A DNA stretch of 64,000 nt from contig CAVZTR010000012.1 of assembly GCA_963778225.1 (NCBI GenBank), forward strand, positions 1-64,000, written 5' to 3'. The position numbers and the translations under genes are program-made. A model generated the notes under the pieces. It saw only the letters and a list, made by a program, of their open reading frames with translations, ran no database searches and was not told the DNA's origin. This DNA is from JAGVSR01 sp963778225 (GTDB taxonomy: Bacteria; Pseudomonadota; Alphaproteobacteria; Rhizobiales; Hyphomicrobiaceae). Positions 1-9,096 of the stretch are shown piece by piece (the stretch's first letter is position 1; each line of letters starts with the position of its first letter).

Positions 1-1270
1 GGCGCGACAGGACATTGTCGGTCTCCGCATAGCGAAGGTTTGCGTGAACAAGAAGGGTCCGCTTCCCTGAAGTCGCCGCGCACCGCGCCACATTAATCGC
101 AATAGTAGACTTGCCGTCCCCTTCCGCTGAAGATACCACGGCAATCAAACGGCCTTTTGTAAGATTTTGCGTCGGGGCCCTCGACTGAATGAGTTGCCAT
201 AGCGCAAAGATAGCATCTGCATACTTGCTGTCCGGGGATTCAGAAAATCTTGGTGTCGATATTTTCTCTGTCAGCAAGCGGAATGCTCGGCACTTCCACA
301 ATTGCAACACCCTCGACAGACGATGCTACGTCTTCGATCGAATGAAACCCAGCGGCAGACGAACGGATCACGTCCAGTGACAACGCCAGCCATCCCGCCG
401 ATCACGAGCGAGAGCCCGAGAATGATTGAACGCTTCGGCCACGACTTCTCGGTCGGAGGAACTGCCTCAGATATGATCCGGGCGTCAGGAGCTTACAGCT
501 CCTGCGACTGGGTTTCCTTCACACGGTTCAGGAACGTCGAGTAGAGTGCGCCAGTCACGCGGGCATCTATCGCTGCCTTCTCGCTCCTAAACTCATTAAC
601 TCGTCGCTCCAACTCGACCAGTTCGGCTTTCAATTCCTCAACCCGTCGCGTCAACCACTCATTTGCTGACCGGACCAACTCAACCTTCACACGCCGCTGT
701 TCTGCGATGTAGGCATTCATGATTGCATTCGTTCTTTTGCCGCCTGCTCCGGATTGCGGTCGGTGTATTCGATCTCGATCGTGAAACTCTGAATTCTTCT
801 TCGCACGCGCAGGCTGGAGACGAAATCATTGTATTCTTGATCGGAGATCACTTGATCATCTGGGTCATCTTGGCCGGTTCCGGCCCACCAAGCCATTTAT
901 CAAACAAACTTCCTCCGCCAAGCAGCCGCCGCAAGCTCCAGCTCTCTTTTTTCGGAATGTTAACCGCCTTAAGTGCTTCAGAGACGACACGGCGTGACTG
1001 AATGATCTCGGCTTGGCTGTTGATGGCATAAGTCTCAGATGCCAAGCATTTGCCAGATCGGACTTTCCGAAAAGGCGCGTGGCTCGCGCAAGTCAATGAC
1101 AATGGATCCTGCAGCCGTGTATGACGGCTTCGCTAGAAGCAAATATGCGGTCGCCAGCAACACCGAAGCCAATACACACTTGGCAATGGTCTTTTTCGCG
1201 TTGATGAGAGACCGAATGGCCGATTGATGCCGAACGGATGCCGTGCGGAAGGCGCGCGATCATTGCTCAT
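1..1270 (-). pseudogene. Decayed polysaccharide co-polymerase / tyrosine kinase (GumC-Wzc type), 3' end beyond the window
   Basis: Reading the minus strand in successive frames recovers pieces of one GumC/Wzc-type protein. A probable start is at 1270. Next comes an N-terminal membrane segment ending AKPSYTAAGSIVIDLREP (about 1220-1080), then ETYAINSQAEIIQSRRVV, then SDQEYNDFVSSLRVRRRI, then NAYIAEQRRVKVEL and ANEWLTRRVEELKAEL. After PDARIISEAVPP there is a second membrane segment, and finally a BY-kinase domain with Walker A SSAEGDGKST near 120. Frame changes lie near 1225, 1060, 848, 735 and 243. A TAA at 493-495 sits where CAA (Gln) would fit. The long coiled coil between the two membrane segments is almost absent, with NEFRSEKA joining IDARVTGALYSTFL near 575. 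This is a true pseudogene. The intact protein would have controlled chain length in exopolysaccharide export. Confidence 0.85.
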
Positions 1271-1841
1271 CGATTGGTGGTTAGCCAGCAGGGCTATCGC
1301 TCTTCTCTCGGAACTAGCTTTTGTAGCTTCTTGAAACATAACGAGATCCGTGCTCCGCTGCTGTCGAATTCGGTGCCGGGAACACCTTGTTCTCCTAAGC
1401 TTTCGTAGGCCAGCGACGGATCGCCTATTGGTAAATGTTGCGTTGGCTGGTCGCGCGTTCCGCGAACTGCTCCCCATGTTGGACTGGATTGTCACGCGCT
1501 TGCGGGACCGAAAATCAAGTCTAGACACTGATTGAATTGGGCCGCAGACCTGCGGGATGTGCTCCCGCCAAGGATGGGGCGGCGCCGGCAATCGTAGCAG
1601 CAGTCGCGCATCAGGTCTTCGGCGAAAGCGCACCGAAGCGGCGGTACGCTTCGTGGCTGCCATGCGGCCGCGCGTGATCTCGAAGCGCTATCTGCTGAGA
1701 CCTCCAACACGTTAACTCCTTCTAAAGAGTGTGCTGGCCTCGCCGAATGGCCTTCAATAAGTGTTACTCATTCGTGAACCTCAGTGCCAACTTTGTCTAA
1801 AGCTGCTTAGGTTCGCCCCTCGATCGCTCAAGGCAGACGGT
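1271..1841. other. Intergenic stretch, no recognisable gene
   Basis: This 570-base stretch separates the divergent co-polymerase pseudogene and the WecG-like pseudogene. All frames give short arginine-rich or broken translations that I could not match to a family. An AAGGAG followed by GTG on the minus strand near 1711-1722 looks like a ribosome site but leads only to a short unrecognised frame. It may hold the remains of another decayed gene together with old promoters. Confidence 0.4.
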
Positions 1842-2657
1842 ATGCTGAACGATGACTTTTCTAGGCCAGAGAGGCGGAGCATTCGTGTTGGACCGTCTAG
1901 GTATAACTACCCCGTCTCTCGCGTCGGCGGGCTTGAAATAGCAGCACTCAATCGCAAGCAGACAGCAGACCTTATAGTTAAGCTCTGTCGAGAATCCAGA
2001 TTCCTCATCATCGACCTTGGATTCTCACGTCAGCCAACGGCGAGGTGGTTTCCTACTGCGCTTCCAACTCCTATGTTGCCTCGCTTTTTGCCGAGGCCGA
2101 CATCATCAGCGCCGACGGTCAACCAATGGTGATGTTCTCAAAGCTGCTTTGTCGCCAACCTTTGCCGGAACGCGTCGCCACGACCGATCTCTTTCACGAT
2201 GTTGCCGCCCTGGCCGGCGATCATGATCTCACTTTCTATATGCTCGGCTCCTCCGAAGAGGAGAACAAAGAAGCCGTCGCGCGAGTTTCAGGAGCGATAC
2301 CCGAAACTAAAAATCGTAGGGCGTTCGCACGGCTACTTGGGCGGCGATGAGCTGAGGGCGAAAGTTGAAGAGATCAATCGACTGAAGCCAAACATCCTGT
2401 GGCTGGCGCTTGGCGTTCCGTATGAGCAACGGTTCTGCGTCGAATTTGGCGATAAACTCACGAACGTCGATGTCATAAAAACAAGCGGGGGTCTGTTCAA
2501 TTTCCTCTCTGGTACGCGCCCTCGCGCACCCGAACTACTCCAGAGGTTTGGTCTGGAATGGACATATAGGGCTTGGCTAGAGCCTAAGCGACTGGGTATG
2601 CGATATCTAACCACGAACCCTCATGCCTTGGTCTTGTTTGGCACCCGGTCCTATTGA
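1842..2657 (+). pseudogene. WecG/TagA/CpsF-family glycosyltransferase (GT26), broken by two frameshifts
   Basis: The protein starts MLNDDFSRPERR at 1842 and can be followed through three frames to a stop at 2657. Family landmarks appear in order: TSANGEVVSYCASNSY and ADIISADGQPMVMFSKLL, then PLPERVATTDLFHDVA and LTFYMLGSSEEENKEAVAR, then PKLKIVGRSHGYLGG, ILWLALGVPYEQRF, KTSGGLFNFLSGTRPRAPE, GLEWTYRAWLEPKRL and YLTTNPHAL. Frame changes fall near 2010-2030 and 2281-2295. The intact family transfers a sugar such as N-acetylmannosaminuronate or N-acetylmannosamine onto a lipid-linked intermediate. The motifs are well kept, so decay is recent or the shifts are sequencing indels. It belongs to the same surface-polysaccharide island as the genes that follow. 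Confidence 0.85.
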
Positions 2658-3138
2658 ATTGTGGCGAATTCCCCCTGATAGACCAACGAATGGCCGATCG
2701 ATCTGCGTAAGTGGCGTCGCTCGCTTGACTATGAGATGGTCGCGCAGCCGAAGCACTGCGGCGAGGTAGGACCGCAGGTCGCAACGACGGCGAACCCGGC
2801 GCAGCCATCCAATATCAGGTCTTTGGGCCGATGAGCTTCGCAAGGCCGAGTGCTGGTCGGAGTGGCAGACGTCCTCACAGCTGCCCTAATCGCTGAAATG
2901 TCAGCGAAGTGGGCGAACCAGAGGCGCACTTTAATGTGCATAATGGCGGCCGTTCTAAAGTCTGCGACCGCCCCCCTCTCTTCTCGGATTGACCCCCAAT
3001 CAAGCCGCATCAGCAAGCGCGTCTCAACTCCAACTTCTACGCTCGCATCACCATCATGAGCTCCACAGACTGCTACTCGAAGACGGGGGAAAACTGCTAG
3101 CATTTCTGGCACTTCGAAACATGCCAAATCTTCTGCAT
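2658..3138. other. Gap between convergent genes, no recognisable gene
   Basis: This 480-base gap lies between the end of the WecG-like pseudogene and the end of the minus-strand flippase. A minus-strand open frame of 132 codons (2729-3127) exists, but its translation resembles no family I know and has no convincing ribosome site. I saw no transposase motif or terminal repeats. It is most likely the eroded residue of another polysaccharide gene. Confidence 0.4.
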
Positions 3139-4545
3139 CTAATTCCTGGCACCAAAAAGATTGTAAACATAGAATGGAACAAGCATGGCAACGGTTAGAA
3201 CCATGAACTGAAGCGGCAGAACAACATACTTTTGAACACTCATTTCGCCCAGCAGATGCCCAAGCAAGTACCCTACCGCCGACCAGACTATTATTCGGGC
3301 TCCATCGTAGACTGGCGTTGGCATGGTGAACCGCTCTCCCGTAGGAACTATCAGAATTGCAAGCCCAACGAAATTTCCTGCAACCAATGACAGTGCGGCT
3401 CCGAACGTTCCCAAGTCGGGAATAAGGAATATTGCGCTGGCAAAAGTGACAGCCGTCATTACGACCGTCGAGTAGAGATCGAGCCGTGAAAAGTCTAAGA
3501 AGTAAATTACCTGGCCAAAATAATATGCACGAAACATCTGACAGATGCTGAAGCCCAACAACAGAGGCAGCAGCAAATCGAAGTGATCAGGGACGTGCTG
3601 CCCAAGCAACACGCCGATGAACTGATCCCCGAAAGTCAGCAGATAAGCACAGCCGAAGGCCGCGACCGCCACGTAAGTACGAAACGCTTGCCTGAGAATC
3701 TCGCGAGCCTCCTCTTCCCGACCCTCTTCCAAGGTGCGCTTGGCCACGGCAATGTATGCACCCGATATGGCTTCGGAGGGCATTGTGAACAGCTGCCTTA
3801 TAATGTCCGTCGCAGCCCCGTAAGGGCCGACCACGCTCAGATCTTGAAATCTTGCGAGCAGCAACCGGTCGGCATTCTGCGCCGAAGCGTTGGCACCAAA
3901 TGACAGTATCAGTGGCCAGCCATATCGAATGTATCGTGCCAACAGGTCCTTGGACAGCCCCCCTGCTCGGTACTGAAGAAGGTCGGGAATGAGTGGCGCA
4001 GCGCCTACCATAATTCCTAGAGCCGCCCCAACCGCGAGCGCCTCACCTGAACCGAATAGCAAAAGGGCGCAAAGACCGAATAAGAACATCAGCGCCGACC
4101 GCATTATAACCGCAACTGAAATACGGCTGGCATTCAAATGAATTCTATTTATTTCTACCGCGCACTCGAAAATGATCAGGGCGATGACGAGGCTCATGGG
4201 GCCAAGAAGCAAATCGCGAGGGACCACTCCGGAGGCGTATGCTACTAAAGAAATGCCAGCGATTGCGATAAGCCCGATTGCTGCTGCGTACATGTATGTC
4301 GCAATTTGTTCGCGCTCCTGCTCGACCTGATAGGCGGCAAAGAACGAATAACGAAGCCAGGCGAAGCCAAGATTGTAGATTATGTTGGCGTAAGCGAAGA
4401 AGATTAAATACTCGCCATACTGCGCCGGACCTGCCAACCGCGTGAAGACCGATACCGACAGTAGACCGAGGAATGCGGATGCTACTTTCGCAACCATAAA
4501 AAATGCTAGATGACGTTCGGTCACGCTTGACTCGCCTCGGCTCAT
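3139..4545 (-). CDS. Polysaccharide flippase (Wzx-like, MATE/MurJ superfamily)
   Basis: A 468-residue protein of about a dozen to fourteen hydrophobic segments spread along the whole length, starting MSRGESSVTERHLAFF. The N-terminal pattern LGLLSVSVFTRLAGPAQYGEYLI is typical of Wzx and related polysaccharide exporters, where the first helix pair is followed by LGPxxYG. It would flip undecaprenyl-linked oligosaccharide across the inner membrane. I chose the ATG at 4545; a GTG at 4635 in the same frame would add 30 residues. It is divergent from the glycosyltransferase at 4707. Base composition is clearly less GC-rich than the 8-64 kb part of the window, which fits acquisition by transfer. It is the only flippase gene in the window, so it may also serve the locus at 28-37 kb (inference). 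Confidence 0.85.
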   Translation of the reverse strand: MSRGESSVTERHLAFFMVAKVASAFLGLLSVSVFTRLAGPAQYGEYLIFFAYANIIYNLGFAWLRYSFFAAYQVEQEREQIATYMYAAAIGLIAIAGISLVAYASGVVPRDLLLGPMSLVIALIIFECAVEINRIHLNASRISVAVIMRSALMFLFGLCALLLFGSGEALAVGAALGIMVGAAPLIPDLLQYRAGGLSKDLLARYIRYGWPLILSFGANASAQNADRLLLARFQDLSVVGPYGAATDIIRQLFTMPSEAISGAYIAVAKRTLEEGREEEAREILRQAFRTYVAVAAFGCAYLLTFGDQFIGVLLGQHVPDHFDLLLPLLLGFSICQMFRAYYFGQVIYFLDFSRLDLYSTVVMTAVTFASAIFLIPDLGTFGAALSLVAGNFVGLAILIVPTGERFTMPTPVYDGARIIVWSAVGYLLGHLLGEMSVQKYVVLPLQFMVLTVAMLVPFYVYNLFGARN

Positions 4546-4706
4546 TTCCGCTTGGCTTGAGACTGCGGAAATTGGACCAGCCCTTATACGCGTTGCCTGT
4601 TTCGTAGTGGAGGAAGTTGCCCTTAAGATTAACACCTAGCATGCGGCAATTGCATTTTTGAAACTGCTATAGCTCAAATGAGAAAAGTTCTCTTGCTCCG
4701 CCAATT

Positions 4707-5849
4707 TTGTCGAGACCCAATTTGTTTATCTCCATATTCATTCGCGAGCTTGACGGAGGCGGAGCGCAGAGAGATGCAATTCTTCTGGCAAATGCATTGG
4801 CGGCGCGCGGCAGCGCCACTTCCATCTTGACGCTTCGGCCCGAAGGCCGGTTCGCCAATCTCGTCTCGCCAGACGTTCAGGTGGTCGCTATCGGTGCGCG
4901 CAAGTTGCGATCCGCCGTGCCCAGCTTGCGGCAAGCCCTCAAAGCATTGAAGCCGCGCTATCTGCTCAGTTCTGAAGCAGCGGCCAACATCGTTGCGTTC
5001 ATCGCAGCCCGTTCACTTCCTCGGAGTTTGCGACCGAGCATCCTGCTTCGAGAGGTGACGAGCCCCTCCGTGGCTCGATACCAGGATCCCTACCTCCAAA
5101 ATCGACTGGCGTATCGGTTCATTCGTTGGGTCTACTCGAATGCCAATGTCGTCTTAACGCTCACCGAGGGAGCGAAGGCTGACTTGGTCAGTAATTTCTG
5201 CGTCCCGGAAGGACGCATCGCGGTTTTGCGCTCTAATGCCGTCCTGACACCAGAAACCGAGCGCCATCTCGCCGCCAGTGCGGCACTTTCCAAATCACAG
5301 AGAGAGCCCGGACTCATTGTTTCCGTGGGCAGATTGTCTCCTGAGAAGGACCAACTTCTCCTTCTCGAGGCCATGGCGCGGCTCCGGGTTCACAGCCCAA
5401 TCCGGCTTCTTCTGATCGGCGACGGGATGCTGCGCGAGAAGCTGGAGAAACGAGCCGCTGAACTTCATATTGCTGATCGCGTATCATTTGCTGGCTATGT
5501 CGAAGATCCGTTCGCCTGGCTAATGCGCGCCGAAGTGGCTGTCTGCTCTTCTCGCTTCGAAGGCTTTGGAAACGCAATTGTCGAAGCCCTTGCTTGCGGC
5601 ACCCCCGTAATCTCGACCGACTGCCCTTGGGGGCCGCGAGAAATCCTTTCCGACGGACATTACGGAACTCTAGTGCCAGTCGGCGATGTCGATGCGTTGG
5701 CGCGAGCAATCGGCGAACAGATCGGTGCCCCGGTCAACCGGAACAGTCTGCGAGTGCGGGCCGCTGCGTTTACATCCGGCGCCGCGGCGACAGCCTTTCT
5801 GGATGTCCTCTCACTATATGGGTTGGAACCCGCGCCTGCTGCGCGCTAG
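4707..5849 (+). CDS. Glycosyltransferase family 4 (GT-B)
   Basis: About 380 residues. The N-terminal half begins FISIFIRELDGGGAQRD, the glycine-rich acceptor-side loop of GT4 enzymes. The C-terminal half carries VSVGRLSPEKDQLLLLEA, a nucleotide-sugar-domain opening, and the EX7E-type signature FEGFGNAIVEALACGTPVIS. These enzymes add a sugar from a nucleotide sugar to a growing lipid-linked glycan on the cytoplasmic face. The only clear in-frame start is TTG at 4707, with no strong ribosome site; an ATG at 4678 lies in another frame, so the true start is uncertain. It is followed after 15 bases by the deacetylase gene, suggesting one operon. The sugar specificity cannot be read from the sequence. 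Confidence 0.85.
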   Translation: MSRPNLFISIFIRELDGGGAQRDAILLANALAARGSATSILTLRPEGRFANLVSPDVQVVAIGARKLRSAVPSLRQALKALKPRYLLSSEAAANIVAFIAARSLPRSLRPSILLREVTSPSVARYQDPYLQNRLAYRFIRWVYSNANVVLTLTEGAKADLVSNFCVPEGRIAVLRSNAVLTPETERHLAASAALSKSQREPGLIVSVGRLSPEKDQLLLLEAMARLRVHSPIRLLLIGDGMLREKLEKRAAELHIADRVSFAGYVEDPFAWLMRAEVAVCSSRFEGFGNAIVEALACGTPVISTDCPWGPREILSDGHYGTLVPVGDVDALARAIGEQIGAPVNRNSLRVRAAAFTSGAAATAFLDVLSLYGLEPAPAAR

Positions 5850-5864
5850 AGAAGGTGTGGCGAT

Positions 5865-6641
5865 ATGAACTACGCAAGTCTTCTGCCCGAGTTGACTCCG
5901 ATCAACAGGGCTTGCGCCAGAGGGTCACGTGGCATGGCACGGTTTCTGCCCACGAAACCGCACATCATGCGCAACACTCACCCGATGGTGAGTTTCACGT
6001 TCGACGACGTTCCAAGTTCTGCCTTCTTCAACGGCGCCCCCGTTCTTGAGAAGTACGGCGTCAAGGGGACCTTTTACATTGCTCCCGGAATCTGCGGCAC
6101 GCAGGATGAGCACTGGGATGTAATCCGGATCGAAGATGTTGCCGAACTCCATGGTCGCGGCCACGAGATTGCTTGCCACACCTATTCCCATGTGAAGGTT
6201 CAGGCACTCGATGCGCAGCAGATGGTGGATGAGAACCGACGCTGTCGCGAAACGCTGCAACGCGCCTGCGAAGGGAGCAAACTGGAGAGTTTCGCGTATC
6301 CGTTTGGTGTCGCTTCGCTGCCGCGGAAGCTTCAATTGCAGAAGGAGTTTTCTTCTTGTCGCGGCATCTATACTGGCCTCAACACCGGCCTTATCGATCT
6401 GGGATTGCTGCGCACTGTCGAACTCTACGATCGGACACTTCCCCGCGAGAACATCAAGCGCATTTACAATGAAGCAATGCGCGAGAACGCGTGGGTGATC
6501 TTTTACACCCATGACGTTGCTGATCCTCCAAGCTGGATCGGCTGCACGCCAAGCCTCCTGGAAGAAGCTGTCGCAGAGGCCAAGGCCATGGGTCTCGAGT
6601 GCGTGAGTGTTGAGAAAGGAATGGCTGCCATTGGGGCTTAA
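5865..6641 (+). CDS. Polysaccharide deacetylase (NodB homology domain, CE4)
   Basis: A 258-residue protein. The CE4 fold is shown by VSFTFDDVPSSAF (catalytic-base and metal Asp pair, residues about 44-56) and by HEIACHTYSHVK (metal-binding H-x3-H, about 102-113). The C-terminal motif WVIFYTHDV supplies the late His. There is no signal peptide, so it may act on a cytoplasmic or lipid-linked intermediate rather than the mature polymer (inference). GAAGG-like purines lie about ten bases before the ATG. It sits between two GT4 genes on the same strand with gaps of 15 bases each side, so it is probably co-transcribed and modifies the same glycan by removing N-acetyl groups. Confidence 0.85.
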   Translation: MNYASLLPELTPINRACARGSRGMARFLPTKPHIMRNTHPMVSFTFDDVPSSAFFNGAPVLEKYGVKGTFYIAPGICGTQDEHWDVIRIEDVAELHGRGHEIACHTYSHVKVQALDAQQMVDENRRCRETLQRACEGSKLESFAYPFGVASLPRKLQLQKEFSSCRGIYTGLNTGLIDLGLLRTVELYDRTLPRENIKRIYNEAMRENAWVIFYTHDVADPPSWIGCTPSLLEEAVAEAKAMGLECVSVEKGMAAIGA

Positions 6642-6656
6642 CTGTCTTCTGACCCA

Positions 6657-7799
6657 ATGCCAGTCATCCTCAGTCGGGCAGGAACCAACTCCAGAACTGA
6701 TACAAAGCACGACATGATGGATACCGGCATAACCCTCGCGAGCCCGACCTCAACCCAAGCGAGGCGTCGCGTCTTACAGATACTTCACTGTGACGGTGGT
6801 GGAGGAGTTGAGGTTCTTGCAAGGGCTATTCAGACTGATCTTCAGCGTGTTGGCTGCCAGGTTGAGACCCATTTCATGTACGGGGATTCCATGGCTGGCA
6901 CGGGGCACAAGCTTAGAGGCGTGATTTCAACCATTGCAAGAATACTCCGGGAGCGTCCGGACGTTCTCATTACCTATCAGTCGACGGCTTCCGTTCTGAT
7001 GGGTTTCTTTGGATGGCTTTCCTCCACTCCCATCCGTATTGCACACCAGACCGCCATACCATCTGCGATACATCCCTTCGTGCGCTTCCTGGACCGGATT
7101 GTCGGGAGTTTGAACTTCTATTCGATCAACGTGACGAACTCGCGCGCAACGGAGATTGAATTCAGCAGTTATCCAGCAGCTTACCGCAGAGCAATGCGTC
7201 GGATCGATCATGGCCTGACCCCACCTGTCGCATGCCTGAGCAAGGCCGCGACGCTTGCCCGCCACCACATCCCCAATGATGGTAAAGTCCTTCTCTGCAC
7301 CGGTAGGCTTTGCGACCAGAAGGCACAGGACCGCATCATCCGAGCACTTCCACATTTAAGCGGTGTACGCATTGTTCTTGCAGGTGGAGGCCCCAGCGAA
7401 GCCGATTATAGAGCCCTGGCGCGAGATCTTTGTGTTATCGATCGCGTCCATTTTCTTGGCAACATTGCGCACTCCGAAATTGGGAACTTGTTGAATGCTG
7501 CTGACGTCTTCGTCATGCCTTCCAATTGGGAAACCTTTGGACTGGCAGCAGTCGAAGCGGCAATGTTTGGCGTGCCTGTCGTCGCAAACAACATCCCCGT
7601 CTTCAGAGAGGTTCTCCGCGAAACTTCCACAAAGTTCGTCGACGCCTCTAATTCAATTATACTCGGAGCCGCCATCGAAGAGTGTTTGAGCGATGCTGAA
7701 GCTCGGCAGGCCCGCGCTAAAGCGCCGTCTGTTCAGGCCAGGTTCTCAGAAGAGCAGATGATGAGCTCCTATGTTCAGATCATACTCGAGGCTCATTAA
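6657..7799 (+). CDS. Glycosyltransferase family 4 (GT-B)
   Basis: About 380 residues; an internal start at 6714 (MMDTGITLAS) would give about 361. The N-terminal domain opens VLQILHCDGGGGVEVLARA. The C-terminal domain has LCTGRLCDQKAQDRIIRAL and IVLAGGGPSEADYR, then the EX7E-type stretch SNWETFGLAAVEAAMFGVPVV. Unlike most GT4 proteins the activation loop begins NWETFG rather than YEGFG. It is the last gene of the left polysaccharide island. The next gene, on the minus strand, belongs to an unrelated ABC transporter, and GC content rises right after it, so the island boundary lies at about 7.8-8.05 kb. Confidence 0.8.
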   Translation: MPVILSRAGTNSRTDTKHDMMDTGITLASPTSTQARRRVLQILHCDGGGGVEVLARAIQTDLQRVGCQVETHFMYGDSMAGTGHKLRGVISTIARILRERPDVLITYQSTASVLMGFFGWLSSTPIRIAHQTAIPSAIHPFVRFLDRIVGSLNFYSINVTNSRATEIEFSSYPAAYRRAMRRIDHGLTPPVACLSKAATLARHHIPNDGKVLLCTGRLCDQKAQDRIIRALPHLSGVRIVLAGGGPSEADYRALARDLCVIDRVHFLGNIAHSEIGNLLNAADVFVMPSNWETFGLAAVEAAMFGVPVVANNIPVFREVLRETSTKFVDASNSIILGAAIEECLSDAEARQARAKAPSVQARFSEEQMMSSYVQIILEAH

Positions 7800-8050
7800 T
7801 CAGCTTCGCATTTAGGGGACCGGGTGAATGGTCGCCGGCATCCGATCCGTGAGAGCGTCCTCAGGCATGGGAACTCCCTCATGCTCTACCGATGAGAGTC
7901 ACGTCCTTCAATGTGTTCGGACCGACCGGAACCGGCAACTCGCCATTGCGACCGATCACAGCACGCAGGCCACATTGATTGCTCAGCCTCAAACGAGGCT
8001 GACATGACAGGGGTACTAAGACCACCGCTCGTGGTGAGGCCAAGCTGCCT

Positions 8051-9076
8051 TCAGCTTGGTGCATCTTCGACGAGATCCTGCATCTTCACCAGGACCGCAT
8101 TGAGTTCAGTTTGCGGAACTTCGAACTCCCAGCCGGTGGTGCGGCTGGTGATGTCGTCCACTTCCGACTTCGACGCATCCGTGCCCGTGGCCGTGACGCG
8201 GATCCAGACTTTGCTGCCGTCGCCGCGGAATTCGATGACGGGCTTGTAGCCGCTGTCGGTCTCAAAGGTGGCGCGGCCCTTCAGCGGAAGCGCATCGGCT
8301 TTGCCAGCTTTGCGAACATTGCGAAACTCGATCAGGCTGATGGCCTCTGCCACATCATCGACAGCGCTGACGTATTTGAGCTTCTTGCCGGCGGGCATGG
8401 TGGCCAGTTCATGCTGCGTGCCGTCGCCGGAGCGCTTGATGTCGATGGCAGCTTCGCCCTCGCGCTCAATGCGAATTGACTTGATCGACTTCACATCGAG
8501 GTCAATGAGACGGGTTTTGATCCAATCGCGCAAGGACAGCCCGACTTGAAGCGGCCGGTCGGCCAGCCATGTCTGGTCGTCACCGGGGCGGCGGACATAC
8601 GTGCCTCCCTTGGAGGCCTCCATCACGTCGAAGGCGGGGCGGCCCAACACGATCTCACCCAGGACTTCGCCCTTGGCGTCGAGCATACGCATGAGACGCG
8701 CGTTGCTGCCGGGCGCCGTGTGATCGCCGAGGCCCAACAGATCGTGTCGGTCCTTCAGCGCGGTTTTGCGTTCGACGAGGCGCGCTTCGGTGGCGGCGAG
8801 CACGAGTTCACGGGCCTTGGCTTCGTCCACGGGGTAATCCTCGCCAGAGACGAGCACCCATTTGCCGTTCTTGGAGGCGAGTTTCAGCGTCTCCTTTTCG
8901 CGGGTGATTTCGATGGCCGCGAGATCGGCGCCACGGGTGGAGAGTGCCGCCATCATCGGCTCGCGCGGACCTGTCTCTCCGTCAGTCCACGGGACGGCGG
9001 CGAGATAGGTTGCGATGGCGATGACCAAAGATGCGCCGGCGGCGGCGGCTAGCGTGGCGAAGTGCTTCGGCTTCAT
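8051..9076 (-). CDS. DUF4340 domain-containing protein (Gld-type ABC transporter accessory)
   Basis: A 341-residue protein with one N-terminal membrane segment (residues about 8-28, LAAAAGASLVIAIATYLA) and a large outside domain. The opening VDEAKARELVLAATEARLVE and the K-G-YxxxP spacing are those of DUF4340 proteins. It is the last of four minus-strand genes (ATPase, permease, GldG-like, DUF4340), an order seen in many bacteria for Gld-type ABC exporters of unknown substrate. It probably contacts the transporter from the periplasmic side (inference). A perfect 8-bp stem (8040-8047 with 8052-8059, four-base loop) overlaps its stop codon. It lacks a clear T-run on the minus strand, so I do not call it a terminator. 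Confidence 0.8.
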   Translation of the reverse strand: MKPKHFATLAAAAGASLVIAIATYLAAVPWTDGETGPREPMMAALSTRGADLAAIEITREKETLKLASKNGKWVLVSGEDYPVDEAKARELVLAATEARLVERKTALKDRHDLLGLGDHTAPGSNARLMRMLDAKGEVLGEIVLGRPAFDVMEASKGGTYVRRPGDDQTWLADRPLQVGLSLRDWIKTRLIDLDVKSIKSIRIEREGEAAIDIKRSGDGTQHELATMPAGKKLKYVSAVDDVAEAISLIEFRNVRKAGKADALPLKGRATFETDSGYKPVIEFRGDGSKVWIRVTATGTDASKSEVDDITSRTTGWEFEVPQTELNAVLVKMQDLVEDAPS

Positions 9077-9096
9077 CGGTCAGTCCTCCTTCCCGC

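Noticed and set aside
2729..3127. A 132-codon minus-strand frame in the gap after the WecG pseudogene
   Set aside because: No ribosome site, no similarity I recognise and composition unlike neighbouring genes.
8040..8059. A perfect 8-bp hairpin overlapping the DUF4340 stop codon
   Set aside because: No T-run follows on the minus strand, so I do not call it a terminator.
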